This document shows positions 37,108 to 47,039 of a stretch of 64,000 bases of DNA, piece after piece (within the stretch, counting starts at the first letter, position 1; each line of letters starts with the position of its first letter). Source of the DNA: Pseudomonas japonica (GTDB lineage: Bacteria > Pseudomonadota > Gammaproteobacteria > Pseudomonadales > Pseudomonadaceae); assembly GCF_900188455.1 (NCBI RefSeq), contig NZ_FZOL01000005.1, positions 124,001-188,000 of the forward strand. Reading direction: 5' to 3'. The notes beneath the pieces are model-generated. The model made no database searches and was not told where the DNA came from. It was given only the letters and a program-made list of their open reading frames with translations. Both the position numbers and the translations under genes were made by a program.

Positions 37108-37431
37108 ATGGCTATCAGCATGACAGAAGCCGCCGCCAACCATGTGCGGCGCTCCCTCGACGGACGCGGCAAAGGCGACGGCATTCGCCTGGGCGTCCGT
37201 ACTACCGGCTGCTCCGGTCTGGCCTACGTGCTGGAGTTCGTCGATGAGCCGAATGGCGAAGATCAGGTCTTCGAAAGCCATGGCGTGAAGGTCATCATCG
37301 ACCCGAAAAGCCTGGTCTACCTCGACGGCACCGAACTGGACTTCGTCAAGGAAGGGTTGAACGAAGGCTTCAAGTTCAACAACCCCAACGTGCGCGGTGA
37401 GTGTGGCTGCGGCGAAAGCTTCAACGTCTGA
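37108..37431 (+). CDS. iscA: A-type Fe-S carrier IscA
   Basis: 107-aa A-type carrier that receives iron or clusters and passes them to apoproteins. The three conserved cysteines are in TGCSGLAY (about residue 35) and near the C-terminus GECGCGESF (about 99 and 101). Length and sequence are typical. AAGGAG precedes the ATG. hscB begins 8 bp after the stop. Confidence 0.97.
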   Translation: MAISMTEAAANHVRRSLDGRGKGDGIRLGVRTTGCSGLAYVLEFVDEPNGEDQVFESHGVKVIIDPKSLVYLDGTELDFVKEGLNEGFKFNNPNVRGECGCGESFNV

Positions 37432-37439
37432 GGCTGCGC

Positions 37440-37961
37440 GTGGGTACTCCTTGTCATTTCGCCCTGTTTGACCTGCAGCCGGACTTCCGTCTGGACCTGG
37501 ACCAGCTGGCCACTCGCTACCGCGAGCTGGCCCGCGCCGTGCACCCGGATCGCTTCGCCGATGCCAGCGAGCGCGAGCAGCGCCTGGCGCTGGAGCGCTC
37601 CGCCGGTCTCAACGAGGCCTACCAGACCCTCAAGAGCGCACCCCGCCGGGCGCGCTACCTGTTGGCGATCGGCGGTCACGAAGTGCCGCAGGAAGTCACC
37701 GTCCACGATCCCGAGTTCCTCTTCCAGCAGATGCAATGGCGCGAAGAGCTCGAAGACCTCCAGGACAGTGCCGACCTCGATGGCGTTGCCGTGTTCAAGC
37801 GCCGCCTGAAAGTCGCCCAGGAAGCCCTCAACGAGGAATTCGCCGCCTGCTGGAACGATGCCGCGCAGCGTGATCAGGCCGAGCGCCTGATGCGCCGCAT
37901 GCAGTTCCTCGACAAGCTCGCCTACGAAGTGCGCCAGCTGGAAGAGCGCCTCGACGATTAA
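37440..37961 (+). CDS. hscB: co-chaperone HscB
   Basis: 173-aa J-domain protein (same length as the P. aeruginosa protein) that brings IscU to HscA. The J-domain (about residues 3-75) contains the HPD motif in [11 protein letters not shown]; the C-terminal three-helix part binds IscU. The start codon is GTG at 37440. The frame continues upstream but inside iscA. hscA follows after 42 bp. Confidence 0.96.
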   Translation: MGTPCHFALFDLQPDFRLDLDQLATRYRELARAVHPDRFADASEREQRLALERSAGLNEAYQTLKSAPRRARYLLAIGGHEVPQEVTVHDPEFLFQQMQWREELEDLQDSADLDGVAVFKRRLKVAQEALNEEFAACWNDAAQRDQAERLMRRMQFLDKLAYEVRQLEERLDD

Positions 37962-38003
37962 CCCGGTGCCGCCCGTGGCGACACCTTTGGTATTCAGATA
38001 AGC

Positions 38004-39869
38004 ATGGCCCTACTGCAGATCGCCGAACCCGGTCAGAGCCCTCAACCCCACCAGCGCCGTCTGGCAGTGGGTATTGACCTTGGCACCACCAATTCGCTGG
38101 TCGCTGCCCTGCGCAGTGGTCTTTCCGCTCCGTTGCCCGACGCCGAAGGCCGGGTCATCCTGCCGTCCGCGGTGCGCTACCACGCCGACCGCGTCGACGT
38201 CGGCCATGCCGCCCGCGAGGCCGCGTCGGCCGATCCGCTGAACACCATTCTCTCGGTCAAGCGCCTGATGGGCCGTGGTCTGGCGGACGTCAAGCAGCTC
38301 GGCGAGCAACTGCCGTATCGCTTCGTCGGCGGCGAGTCGCACATGCCGTTCATCGACACCGTGCAGGGCGCGAAGAGCCCGGTGGAAGTGTCGGCGGACA
38401 TCCTCAAGGTATTGCGTCAGCGTGCCGAAGACAGCCTCGGCGGTGAGCTGGTGGGAGCGGTGATCACCGTCCCGGCCTATTTCGACGATGCCCAGCGCCA
38501 GGCCACCAAGGACGCCGCGCGTCTGGCCGGCCTCAACGTCCTGCGCCTGCTCAACGAGCCGACCGCGGCCGCCGTCGCCTATGGCCTGGACCAGAATGCC
38601 GAAGGCGTCGTGGCCATCTATGACCTGGGTGGCGGGACCTTCGACATTTCCATCCTGCGCCTGACCGGCGGGGTCTTCGAAGTGCTGGCCACCGGTGGCG
38701 ATACCGCCCTGGGCGGCGACGATTTCGACCATGCCATCGCCGGCTGGATCATCCAGTCCGCCGGGCTGTCGTCCGATCTCGACCCGAGCGCCCAGCGCCG
38801 CCTGCTGGAAACCGCCTGCGCGGCCAAGGAAGCCCTGACCGACGCCGAAGCCGTCAGCGTGAGCTACGGCGACTGGCAGGCCGAGCTGACCCGCGCCGCC
38901 TTCGACGCGCTGATCGAACCGATGATCGCCCGCAGCCTGAAAGCCTGCCGCCGCGCCGTGCGTGACAGCGGCATCGAGCTGGAAGAGGTCAGCGCGGTGG
39001 TCATGGTCGGTGGTTCGACCCGTGTGCCGCGCGTGCGCAGCGCCGTGGGCGAGCTGTTCGGCCGCCAGCCGCTGACCGATATCGACCCGGACCAGGTGGT
39101 CGCCATCGGCGCCGCGATCCAGGCCGACACCCTGGCCGGCAACCGCCGTGAAGGCGGTGAGCTGCTGCTGCTCGACGTGATTCCGCTGTCCCTGGGCCTG
39201 GAAACCATGGGCGGGCTGATGGAGAAGGTGATTCCGCGCAACACCACCATCCCGGTCGCCCGCGCCCAGGAGTTCACCACCTACAAGGACGGCCAGAGCG
39301 CGATGATGATCCACGTGCTCCAGGGCGAGCGCGAACTGATCAGCGACTGCCGCTCCCTGGCGCGCTTCGAACTGCGCGGCATTCCGGCCATGGTCGCCGG
39401 TGCGGCGAAGATCCGCGTGACCTTCCAGGTCGACGCCGACGGCCTGCTCAGCGTCTCGGCGCGGGAGCTGGGTTCGGGTGTCGAATCGAGCATCCAGGTC
39501 AAGCCTTCCTACGGCCTGACCGACGGCGAGATCGCGCGCATGCTCAAGGACTCCTTCGAACATGCCGGCAACGACAAGGCCGCGCGCCAGTTGCGCGAGC
39601 ACCAGGTCGACGCCGAGCGTCTGCTCGAAGCGGTGCAGGGTGCCCTCGACGCCGATGGCGAGCGCCTGCTGGACGCCGAGGAGCGCGCGGCGATCGAACA
39701 ACAGATGCAAGATTTGCGTGATTTGATGAACGGCACCGATGGCGCGGCCATCGAGCAGCAGACCAAGCGTCTGTCGCAGGTGACCGATGCCTTTGCCGCC
39801 CGGCGCCTTGATTCGACGGTAAAAGCCGCACTGGCCGGGCGCAACCTGAATGAGATCGAGGATAACTGA
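38004..39869 (+). CDS. hscA: Fe-S assembly chaperone HscA
   Basis: 621-aa specialised Hsp70. The nucleotide-binding domain (about residues 20-380) includes [39 protein letters not shown] and [11 protein letters not shown]; the rest is the substrate-binding domain that grips the LPPVK loop of IscU. ATP hydrolysis drives cluster release. Its last base overlaps the first base of fdx (TGATG type junction). Confidence 0.98.
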   Translation: MALLQIAEPGQSPQPHQRRLAVGIDLGTTNSLVAALRSGLSAPLPDAEGRVILPSAVRYHADRVDVGHAAREAASADPLNTILSVKRLMGRGLADVKQLGEQLPYRFVGGESHMPFIDTVQGAKSPVEVSADILKVLRQRAEDSLGGELVGAVITVPAYFDDAQRQATKDAARLAGLNVLRLLNEPTAAAVAYGLDQNAEGVVAIYDLGGGTFDISILRLTGGVFEVLATGGDTALGGDDFDHAIAGWIIQSAGLSSDLDPSAQRRLLETACAAKEALTDAEAVSVSYGDWQAELTRAAFDALIEPMIARSLKACRRAVRDSGIELEEVSAVVMVGGSTRVPRVRSAVGELFGRQPLTDIDPDQVVAIGAAIQADTLAGNRREGGELLLLDVIPLSLGLETMGGLMEKVIPRNTTIPVARAQEFTTYKDGQSAMMIHVLQGERELISDCRSLARFELRGIPAMVAGAAKIRVTFQVDADGLLSVSARELGSGVESSIQVKPSYGLTDGEIARMLKDSFEHAGNDKAARQLREHQVDAERLLEAVQGALDADGERLLDAEERAAIEQQMQDLRDLMNGTDGAAIEQQTKRLSQVTDAFAARRLDSTVKAALAGRNLNEIEDN

Positions 39870-40210
39870 TGCCGCAGGTAACATTTCTGCCCCATGAGAA
39901 GTTCTGCCCGGACGGCCTGACCGTCGAGGCAGCGCCGGGGACTTCCATTCTCGAGCTGGCCCATGACCATCACATCGAGATCGAAAGCGCCTGTGGCGGG
40001 GTGTGCGCCTGCACCACCTGCCACTGCATCGTGCGCAAAGGCTTCGACTCGGTGGAAGAAGCGGACGAACTGGAAGAAGACATGCTGGACAAGGCCTGGG
40101 GCCTGGAAGCACAGTCGCGCCTGGCGTGCCAGGTGAAGGTCGGTGACGAAGACCTGACCATCGAAATTCCGAAGTACTCGCTCAACCACGCCGCCGAAGC
40201 GCCGCACTGA
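39869..40210 (+). CDS. fdx: ISC-type [2Fe-2S] ferredoxin
   Basis: 113-aa adrenodoxin-like ferredoxin that supplies electrons for cluster assembly. Cluster ligands lie in CGGVCACTTCHC (about residues 42, 48, 51) and RLACQVKV (about 88). The start overlaps the hscA stop, so it is translationally coupled. Confidence 0.97.
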   Translation: MPQVTFLPHEKFCPDGLTVEAAPGTSILELAHDHHIEIESACGGVCACTTCHCIVRKGFDSVEEADELEEDMLDKAWGLEAQSRLACQVKVGDEDLTIEIPKYSLNHAAEAPH

Positions 40211-40224
40211 TTCCCGGAGTCGAC

Positions 40225-40425
40225 ATGAGTCTGAAATGGGTTGATGTACTTGAAATTGCTATCCAGCTTGCCGAAAGCAAGCCGGAAGTCGATCCTCGCT
40301 ACCTGAATTTCGTCGATCTGCACAGCTGGGTACTGGCATTGCCGGACTTCAGCGACGATCCGTCCCGCGGTGGCGAGAAGGTCCTGGAGGCCATCCAGGC
40401 GGCCTGGATCGAAGAAGCCGACTGA
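40225..40425 (+). CDS. iscX: Fe-S assembly protein IscX
   Basis: 66-aa acidic helical protein (YfhJ) that binds IscS and iron and modulates assembly rate in relatives. It starts MSLKWVDVLEIAIQLAE, with the conserved DPRYLNFVDLH segment and many Asp/Glu residues. It is the last gene of the isc operon; a palindrome at about 40457-40484 follows. Confidence 0.95.
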   Translation: MSLKWVDVLEIAIQLAESKPEVDPRYLNFVDLHSWVLALPDFSDDPSRGGEKVLEAIQAAWIEEAD

Positions 40426-40440
40426 AGCGCGCTCGGCAGG

Positions 40441-40486
40441 TTAGGCAATCCCCCGGAACCCGCGTATAATTCGCGGGTTTAATTTT
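40441..40486 (+). promoter_or_regulatory. ndk promoter embedded in isc-operon terminator hairpin
   Basis: AACCCGCG and CGCGGGTT (40457-40479) form a hairpin followed by TAATTTTT, a reasonable terminator for the isc operon. Its loop and stem edge contain a perfect -10 box TATAAT (40465-40470), with a weaker -35 TTAGGC 18 bp upstream. The same bases probably end one transcript and start the ndk transcript. Confidence 0.55.
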
Positions 40487-40517
40487 TCGCATCACTTACT
40501 GTTTCTGGAGTTACACC

Positions 40518-40943
40518 ATGGCTGTTCAACGCACTTTCTCCATCATCAAGCCTGACGCCGTTGCCAAGAACGTGATCGGCAAGATCACCACCCGTTTCGA
40601 AGACGCCGGCCTGAAAATCGTCGCCTCGAAAATCAAGCAACTGTCCAAGGCCGAAGCCGAAGGCTTCTACGCCGAGCACAAAGAGCGCGGCTTCTTCGGC
40701 GACCTGGTTGCCTTCATGACTTCCGGTCCGGTTGTCGTTCAGGTTCTGGAAGGCGAGAACGCCATCGCTCGCAACCGTGAGCTGATGGGCGCCACCAACC
40801 CTAAAGAAGCTGCTCCAGGCACCATCCGCGCCGACTTCGCCGAGTCCATCGACGCCAACGCCGTTCACGGTTCGGACTCCGAAGCCGCTGCTGCTCGCGA
40901 AATCGCTTACTTCTTCGCAGCTACCGAGGTAACCACTCGCTAA
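40518..40943 (+). CDS. ndk: nucleoside diphosphate kinase
   Basis: 141-aa Ndk that balances NTP pools by transferring the gamma phosphate through a histidine. The [17 protein letters not shown] start and the active-site NAVHGSDS (His about 115) with the FFA(A)TEV end are conserved. CTGGAG precedes the ATG. It is co-directional with the isc genes but has its own likely promoter. Confidence 0.98.
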   Translation: MAVQRTFSIIKPDAVAKNVIGKITTRFEDAGLKIVASKIKQLSKAEAEGFYAEHKERGFFGDLVAFMTSGPVVVQVLEGENAIARNRELMGATNPKEAAPGTIRADFAESIDANAVHGSDSEAAAAREIAYFFAATEVTTR

Positions 40944-40971
40944 GCCACGGCTGACGAGTGAGGGTGAATCC

Positions 40972-42114
40972 ATGACGACATCTACCGACAAAATCAACCT
41001 GTTGGGGCTGACCCAACCGGAAATGGAAAAGTTCTTCGACTCGATAGGGGAGAAGCGCTTCCGTGCCGGCCAGGTAATGAAATGGATTCACCACTTTGGC
41101 GTCGATGATTTCGACGCCATGACCAACGTCGGCAAGGCCCTGCGCGAAAAGCTCAAGGCTCGCGCCGAGATTCGCGGCCCGGAAGTGGTCAGCGAGGACA
41201 TCTCCTCGGACGGCACCCGCAAGTGGGTCGTGCGCGTCGCCTCCGGCAGTTGCGTCGAAACCGTCTACATCCCCCAGGGCAAGCGCGGTACGTTGTGCGT
41301 ATCGTCCCAGGCCGGTTGCGCCCTGGACTGCAGTTTCTGCTCCACCGGCAAGCAAGGATTCAACAGCAACCTCACCGCCGCCGAAGTGATCGGCCAGGTG
41401 TGGATTGCCAACAAGTCGTTCGGCTCCGTGCCGGCCACCATCGACCGCGCCATCACCAACGTGGTGATGATGGGCATGGGCGAGCCGCTGCTGAACTTCG
41501 ACAACGTGATCGCCGCCATGCACCTGATGATGGACGATCTCGGCTATGGCATCTCCAAGCGCCGGGTGACCCTGTCCACCTCCGGCGTGGTGCCGATGAT
41601 CGATGAGCTGGCCAAGCACATCGACGTCTCCCTGGCCCTGTCGCTGCACGCGCCGAACGACGCGCTGCGCAACGAACTGGTGCCGATCAACAAGAAGTAC
41701 CCGCTCAAGGTGGTTCTCGACTCCTGCATGCGCTACATGTCCGAACTGGGCGAAAAACGCGTGCTGACCATCGAGTACACCCTGCTCAAGGACGTCAACG
41801 ACAAGCTCGAACACGCCGTGGAAATGGCCGAGCTGCTCAAGAACGTACCGTGCAAGATCAACCTGATCCCGTTCAACCCGTTCCCGCATTCCGGCTACGA
41901 GCGTCCGAGCAACAACGCCATCCGTCGCTTCCAGGATCACCTGCACCACGCGGGCTTCAACGTCACCGTGCGCACCACCCGTGGCGAGGACATCGACGCC
42001 GCCTGTGGCCAGTTGGTCGGCCAGGTGATGGACCGCACCCGTCGCAGTGAGCGTTACATCGCCGTGCGGCAACTGAACGCCGACGCCGATTCCAACGGCG
42101 TGGCGGGCAACTGA
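40972..42114 (+). CDS. rlmN: dual-specificity 23S rRNA/tRNA adenine-C2 methyltransferase RlmN
   Basis: 380-aa radical-SAM enzyme methylating C2 of A2503 in 23S rRNA and A37 in some tRNAs. The 4Fe-4S motif CALDCSFC gives Cys116, Cys120, Cys123, and the second catalytic cysteine is Cys345 (DAACGQL). The [15 protein letters not shown]-binding segment is also present. It is 28 bp after ndk and 13 bp before the pilF-like gene. Confidence 0.97.
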   Translation: MTTSTDKINLLGLTQPEMEKFFDSIGEKRFRAGQVMKWIHHFGVDDFDAMTNVGKALREKLKARAEIRGPEVVSEDISSDGTRKWVVRVASGSCVETVYIPQGKRGTLCVSSQAGCALDCSFCSTGKQGFNSNLTAAEVIGQVWIANKSFGSVPATIDRAITNVVMMGMGEPLLNFDNVIAAMHLMMDDLGYGISKRRVTLSTSGVVPMIDELAKHIDVSLALSLHAPNDALRNELVPINKKYPLKVVLDSCMRYMSELGEKRVLTIEYTLLKDVNDKLEHAVEMAELLKNVPCKINLIPFNPFPHSGYERPSNNAIRRFQDHLHHAGFNVTVRTTRGEDIDAACGQLVGQVMDRTRRSERYIAVRQLNADADSNGVAGN

Positions 42115-42127
42115 GACGAGGATCGCC

Positions 42128-42889
42128 ATGACCCTGCGCGCCGCGCTGCCGCTTGTTCTGCTGACGACGCTGCTGTGCGGCTGTGTCAGCTTCGGCGGTT
42201 CCGGTTCGCAGGTCAGCGGCAAGGCGCGTGACGAGGCGCGCCAGGCCTATGTGCAGTTGGGCCTGGGTTATCTGCAGCAAGGTCAGGGCGAGCGGGCGAA
42301 GATTCCGCTGAAGAAGGCCCTCGAACTCGGTGCCGACGATGCCCAGGCCAATGCGGCACTGGCCCTGGTGTTTCAGCGCGAGGGCGAGACCGAACTGGCC
42401 GAGACGCACTTTCGCAAGGCCCTGTCGGCCGCGCCCGCCGATGCGCGGATCCGCAACAACTACGGCAGCTTTCTCTACGCTCACGGGCAATATGCCAAGG
42501 CACAGCAGATGTTTCGCCAAGCCGCGGCCGATACCCTGTATCCTGAGCGGTCCCGGGTGTTCGAGAACCTCGGCCTGACCTCTCTGAAGCTGGGGCAGCG
42601 CGACCAGGCGCGGGAATACCTGGAGAAGGCCTTGCGTCTCGACCGGACGCAGCCCAAAGCCCTGCTGGAAATGGCTGAGATGTCTTACGAAGACAGGCAT
42701 TATGTGCCGGCTCGCGATTTCTACGACCGGCACAGCCGTCTGAGTGAACCGAGCGCCCGCAGCCTGTTGCTTGGCAGTCGCCTGGCAACGGTCTTCGCAG
42801 AAACGACCAAGGCCAGCGAACTGGGCCTGCAATTACAACGACTTTATCCCGGTACGCCGGAATACCAGCAATACCTGTCGGAGCAATGA
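42128..42889 (+). CDS. pilF: type IV pilus biogenesis lipoprotein PilF (PilW)
   Basis: 253-aa outer-membrane lipoprotein that pilots secretin PilQ. A signal peptide ends in the lipobox LCGC (Cys19). The rest is a run of six or so tetratricopeptide repeats (ARQAYVQLGLGYLQQGQ, AHGQYAKAQQMFRQAA and others). The position between rlmN and rodZ is conserved in pseudomonads. Its stop overlaps the start of the next gene (ATGATGA). Confidence 0.95.
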   Translation: MTLRAALPLVLLTTLLCGCVSFGGSGSQVSGKARDEARQAYVQLGLGYLQQGQGERAKIPLKKALELGADDAQANAALALVFQREGETELAETHFRKALSAAPADARIRNNYGSFLYAHGQYAKAQQMFRQAAADTLYPERSRVFENLGLTSLKLGQRDQAREYLEKALRLDRTQPKALLEMAEMSYEDRHYVPARDFYDRHSRLSEPSARSLLLGSRLATVFAETTKASELGLQLQRLYPGTPEYQQYLSEQ

Positions 42890-43929
42890 TGAAAGCGGCG
42901 CATCCCGAAGCAGCAGCAGCGACTCGCGAAAATCCCGGTGAGATTCTGCGTCAGGCCCGTGAAAACCGGGGCTGGGAGCAGGCCGAAGTGGCCCGCAAGC
43001 TCAATCTGACCCTGAGTTCCCTGAACAACCTCGAAGACGGCGCCTTCGACAAGCTGCCTGGGCACACCTTCGCCCGCGGCTATATCCGCGCCTACGCCAA
43101 ACTGCTGGACATGGACCAGGCTGCCCTGGTCCAGTCCTTCGACCACTACACCGGCACCCATGCCCAGGGCAGTGACGTGCACGCGCTGGGCCGCATCGAG
43201 GAGCCGGTGCGCCTGTCGCACAACATCCTGCGCATCGTCAGCCTGCTGTTGCTGGTGGTCGTCGTCGGCGGTGGCTTCGTCTGGTGGAAGGACCAGAGTG
43301 GCAACGCCGGCAAGGAACTGTTCAGCATCGCCCCGGAACATATCGAAGTGGAAAGTGCTGACGGCACGACCCAGATCCATCCGCTGGACGAGCCGGAAGA
43401 TCAGGCCGTCAGCGCCGGCGAGCAGCCTGAGACGTTGGCCCCGACCAGCGAACCATTGCCTTTGACCGAAACTGCGCCACAAACCCCGCCCGCACCGGTG
43501 ACCAGCGCGCCCGCCGCGACTGTTGCGCCGGCCGCGCCAACCGCCGCCGCTCCGGCTGCCCCTGTTGCCGCTACGCCAGCTCCGGCTGCGCCGGTCGCAC
43601 CTGTTGCGCCGGTCACCGCCCCGGTGGTCGCAGCCGCCACGCCTGCTCCTGCCGCTGCGGCTACCCAGCCTGCCGCGGCGCCAGCCGGCAGCGGCCAACT
43701 GCACATGCAGTTCACCGCTGATTGCTGGACTTCGGTCACCGACGGCAACGGCAAGGTCCTGTACAGCGGCATCAAGCGCAAGGGTGAGACCCTCGAACTG
43801 GCCGGCAAGCCGCCGTTCGCCGTGCGCCTGGGCGTTGCCCGCGGCGCGCAGGTCAGCTGGAACGGCCAGCCGGTCGATGTCGCTCCGTTCACCAGTGGCG
43901 AGACCGCTCGCTTGAAATTGGGACAATAA
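42886..43929 (+). CDS. rodZ: RodZ-like cytoskeletal/morphology protein
   Basis: 347-aa bitopic membrane protein. Cytosolic helix-turn-helix (about residues 17-85, GEILRQARENRGWEQAEVA), a single transmembrane helix (about 112-130), a long Pro/Ala/Thr-rich linker (about 165-265), and a C-terminal DUF4115 beta domain (QFTADCWTSVTDGNGKVLYSG split). RodZ links MreB to the peptidoglycan machinery. The linker is highly repetitive in Ala-Pro pairs. Two adjacent ATG codons could both serve as start. Confidence 0.92.
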   Translation: MMKAAHPEAAAATRENPGEILRQARENRGWEQAEVARKLNLTLSSLNNLEDGAFDKLPGHTFARGYIRAYAKLLDMDQAALVQSFDHYTGTHAQGSDVHALGRIEEPVRLSHNILRIVSLLLLVVVVGGGFVWWKDQSGNAGKELFSIAPEHIEVESADGTTQIHPLDEPEDQAVSAGEQPETLAPTSEPLPLTETAPQTPPAPVTSAPAATVAPAAPTAAAPAAPVAATPAPAAPVAPVAPVTAPVVAAATPAPAAAATQPAAAPAGSGQLHMQFTADCWTSVTDGNGKVLYSGIKRKGETLELAGKPPFAVRLGVARGAQVSWNGQPVDVAPFTSGETARLKLGQ

Positions 43930-43932
43930 GTC

Positions 43933-45042
43933 ATGCACGGCGAATCTCCGATCAAACGTCGCGAATCCCGGAAAATCTGGGTCGGTAACGTGCCCGTCGG
44001 CGGCGATGCACCCATCGCCGTCCAGAGCATGACCAACACCGATACCAACGACGTCGCCGCCACCGTGGCGCAGATCAGCCGCCTGGTCGATGCCGGCGTC
44101 GATATCGTCCGTGTCTCGGTACCGGACATGGACGCCGCCGAAGCTTTCGGCCGCATCAAGCAGCAGGTCAGCGTGCCGCTGGTCGCCGACATCCACTTCG
44201 ACTACCGCATCGCCCTGCGCGTGGCCGAGCTGGGCGTCGACTGCCTGCGCATCAACCCGGGCAACATCGGTCGCGAAGACCGTGTGCGCGCGGTGGTCGA
44301 TGCCGCTCGCGACCGTGGCATCCCGATCCGCATCGGCGTCAACGCGGGCTCCCTGGAAAAGGACCTGCAGAAGAAGTACGGCGAGCCGACCCCGGCGGCG
44401 CTGGTGGAATCGGCGCTGCGTCATGTCGAGCACCTCGATCGTCTGGATTTCCAGGACTTCAAGGTCAGCGTCAAGGCCTCCGACGTGTTCATGGCCGTCG
44501 AAGCCTACCGCCTGCTGGCCAAACAGATCGTGCAGCCGCTGCACCTGGGCATCACCGAAGCCGGTGGCCTGCGCTCGGGCACGGTGAAATCGGCGGTCGG
44601 TCTGGGTATGCTGCTCGCCGAGGGGATTGGCGATACTATCCGCATCTCGCTGGCGGCCGATCCGGTCGAGGAAGTGAAGGTCGGTTACGACATCCTCAAG
44701 TCGCTGCACCTGCGTTCCCGCGGCATCAACTTCATCGCCTGCCCGAGTTGCTCACGGCAGAACTTCGATGTGGTCAAGACCATGAACGAGCTCGAAGGCC
44801 GTCTGGAAGACCTGCTGGTGCCGCTGGACGTCGCGGTCATCGGATGCGTGGTCAACGGCCCCGGTGAAGCCAAGGAGGCCCATGTCGGGCTGACCGGTGG
44901 CACGCCGAACCTGATCTACATCGATGGCAAGCCGGCGCAGAAACTGACCAATGACAACCTGGTGGATGACCTGGAAAGGCTCATCCGCCAGAAAGCGGCC
45001 GAGAAGGCCGAGGCCGACGCGGCAGTGATTGCCCGTGGTTGA
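43933..45042 (+). CDS. ispG: 4-hydroxy-3-methylbut-2-enyl diphosphate synthase
   Basis: 369-aa MEP-pathway enzyme converting methylerythritol cyclodiphosphate to HMBPP. The 4Fe-4S ligands are in [10 protein letters not shown] and [10 protein letters not shown], and an N-terminal TIM-barrel part with [14 protein letters not shown] is typical. It follows rodZ by 3 bp and precedes hisS, as in E. coli and P. aeruginosa. Confidence 0.98.
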   Translation: MHGESPIKRRESRKIWVGNVPVGGDAPIAVQSMTNTDTNDVAATVAQISRLVDAGVDIVRVSVPDMDAAEAFGRIKQQVSVPLVADIHFDYRIALRVAELGVDCLRINPGNIGREDRVRAVVDAARDRGIPIRIGVNAGSLEKDLQKKYGEPTPAALVESALRHVEHLDRLDFQDFKVSVKASDVFMAVEAYRLLAKQIVQPLHLGITEAGGLRSGTVKSAVGLGMLLAEGIGDTIRISLAADPVEEVKVGYDILKSLHLRSRGINFIACPSCSRQNFDVVKTMNELEGRLEDLLVPLDVAVIGCVVNGPGEAKEAHVGLTGGTPNLIYIDGKPAQKLTNDNLVDDLERLIRQKAAEKAEADAAVIARG

Positions 45043-45070
45043 CCGCTACCGTTTTCGTTAAGGATTTTTC

Positions 45071-46360
45071 GTGAGCAAATCGCTGCAAGCCATTCGTGGC
45101 ATGAACGACATCCTGCCCGAGCAGACGCCTCTGTGGCGCTATTTCGAGAGCACCGTGGCGGGTCTGCTGGATACCTACGGCTATCGCCAGATCCGCACGC
45201 CGATCGTCGAGTTCACCGAGCTGTTCAAGCGTTCCATCGGTGAAGTGACCGATATCGTCGAAAAAGAGATGTACACCTTCACCGACCGCAACGGCGACTC
45301 CCTGACCCTGCGTCCGGAAGGTACCGCCGCTTGCGTGCGCGCGGTGCTGGAACACGGCATCAGCGGCAACGAGCAGGTGCAGAAACTCTGGTACATCGGC
45401 CAGATGTTCCGCCACGAGCGTCCGCAGAAAGGCCGCTATCGCCAGTTCCACCAGATCGGCGTGGAGGTGTTCAACCTCGACGGTCCGGACATCGATGCCG
45501 AGCTGATCGCCCTGACCTGGCGCCTGTGGGGCCAACTGGGTCTGCGCGACGCGGTGACCCTGGAGCTCAACAGCCTCGGCACCAGCGAAGCCCGCGCCCG
45601 TTACCGCGAGGCGCTGGTGGAATTCCTCTCCGCCCGTCTCGACCAGTTGGACGAAGACAGCCTGCGCCGTCTGAAGACCAACCCGCTGCGCATCCTCGAC
45701 AGCAAGGACGCCAAGACCCAGGCCGCCCTGGTCGGCGCGCCGAAGCTGGAAGAGTATCTGGACGAAGAGTCGCGCATTCACTTCGAAGGCCTCAAGTCGC
45801 GCCTGGATGCCGCCGGTATTCCCTACGTGATCAACACCAAGCTGGTGCGCGGCCTCGACTACTACAGCAAGACCGTGTTCGAGTGGGTCACCGACAAGCT
45901 CGGCGCCCAGGGCACCGTCTGCGCCGGCGGCCGCTATGACGGCCTGGTCGAGCAGATGGGCGGCAAGCCGACCCCCGGCGTCGGTTTCGCCATGGGTATC
46001 GAGCGCCTGATCCTGCTTCTGGAAACCCTGGAGCTGGTGCCCGAGTCGATCTCCCGTCAGGTCGATGTCTACCTCTGCGCCTTCGGTGAAGCGGCCGAAC
46101 TGGCCGGCCTGCAACTGAGCGAGCGTCTGCGCGACCGCCTGCCGAACCTGCGCCTGCAGGTCAACGCCGGTGGTGGCAGCTTCAAGAGCCAGTTCAAGAA
46201 GGCCGACAAGAGCGCCGCGCTGTTCGCCCTGATCCTCGGAGAGGACGAACTGGCGCAACAAGTGATAGGTTTCAAACCCCTGCGTGGTCAGGGCGAACAA
46301 CAAAACATTGCCTGGGATGCTCTGGCCGAGCACCTGGAAGCTTCCCTCGCGCAGGCGTGA
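45071..46360 (+). CDS. hisS: histidyl-tRNA synthetase
   Basis: 429-aa class II aminoacyl-tRNA synthetase. It shows motif 1 ([18 protein letters not shown]), motif 2 ([16 protein letters not shown]), the histidine loops [14 protein letters not shown] and CAGGRYDGL, and motif 3 with [11 protein letters not shown]. The C-terminal anticodon-binding domain is complete. The first codon is GTG (45071). Confidence 0.98.
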   Translation: MSKSLQAIRGMNDILPEQTPLWRYFESTVAGLLDTYGYRQIRTPIVEFTELFKRSIGEVTDIVEKEMYTFTDRNGDSLTLRPEGTAACVRAVLEHGISGNEQVQKLWYIGQMFRHERPQKGRYRQFHQIGVEVFNLDGPDIDAELIALTWRLWGQLGLRDAVTLELNSLGTSEARARYREALVEFLSARLDQLDEDSLRRLKTNPLRILDSKDAKTQAALVGAPKLEEYLDEESRIHFEGLKSRLDAAGIPYVINTKLVRGLDYYSKTVFEWVTDKLGAQGTVCAGGRYDGLVEQMGGKPTPGVGFAMGIERLILLLETLELVPESISRQVDVYLCAFGEAAELAGLQLSERLRDRLPNLRLQVNAGGGSFKSQFKKADKSAALFALILGEDELAQQVIGFKPLRGQGEQQNIAWDALAEHLEASLAQA

Positions 46361-46396
46361 AGCGCCCACAGCCGAATTGTCGAAAGGAGTATTGGG

Positions 46397-47038
46397 GTGT
46401 CGAGTACCGATGATGAAACACTGGCCGCGGTCAAGGACTGGTGGGAGCGCAATGGCAAACCACTGGTCACTGGCGGTCTGCTGGCCCTGGTGATCGTGTT
46501 CGGCTGGCAAGCCTGGCACAAGTACCAGAACAACCAGTCGCAAGGCGCCTCGAACCTCTATCAGGCCTTGCTGGAAACTTCCCTGACGCCGACCGGCACG
46601 CCGGACGCGGCCAAGGTCGCCGAACTGTCGGGCAAGCTCAAGAGCGAGTTCGGCGGTAGCGCCTACGCCCAGTACGGCAGCCTGTTCGTGGCCAAGGTCG
46701 CGGTGGACGGTGGCAAGCTGGACGATGCCGCCGCCGAACTGAAGAGCATTTACGACAAGCCGGCCGACGCGACCCTGGGCGAGATCGCCCGTCAGCGTCT
46801 GGCCCGCGTACTGGCTGCGCAGAACAAGGCCGATGAAGCCCTGAAACTGCTCGACGGCGATGCCGACAAGGCGTTCGTTGCCACCCGCGAGGAGCTCAAG
46901 GGCGACCTGCTGGTGCAACTGGGCCGTACCGCCGATGCCCATGCCGCATACGAAAAGGCCAAGGCCGCGCTGTCCGACGACGACGCGGTAGGTGGCCTGC
47001 AACTCAAGCTCGACGACCTGGCCAAAGGGGATGCCTGA
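46397..47038 (+). CDS. YfgM-like ancillary SecYEG translocon subunit
   Basis: 213-aa single-span inner-membrane protein. An N-terminal cytosolic stretch with VKDWWERNGKPLVTGGLLAL leads into a transmembrane helix (about residues 20-40), then a periplasmic TPR-like helical domain. It is the YfgM/UPF0070 family, which in E. coli associates with PpiD and SecYEG. It lies between hisS and bamB, the classic place. The start is GTG with AAGGAG upstream. Confidence 0.9.
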   Translation: MSSTDDETLAAVKDWWERNGKPLVTGGLLALVIVFGWQAWHKYQNNQSQGASNLYQALLETSLTPTGTPDAAKVAELSGKLKSEFGGSAYAQYGSLFVAKVAVDGGKLDDAAAELKSIYDKPADATLGEIARQRLARVLAAQNKADEALKLLDGDADKAFVATREELKGDLLVQLGRTADAHAAYEKAKAALSDDDAVGGLQLKLDDLAKGDA

Positions 47039-47039
47039 C

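Noticed and set aside
43500..43700. Repetitive Ala/Pro codons in rodZ as a tandem-repeat or recombination site
   Set aside because: The repeats are irregular at DNA level and encode the usual low-complexity linker between the membrane helix and C-terminal domain of RodZ.
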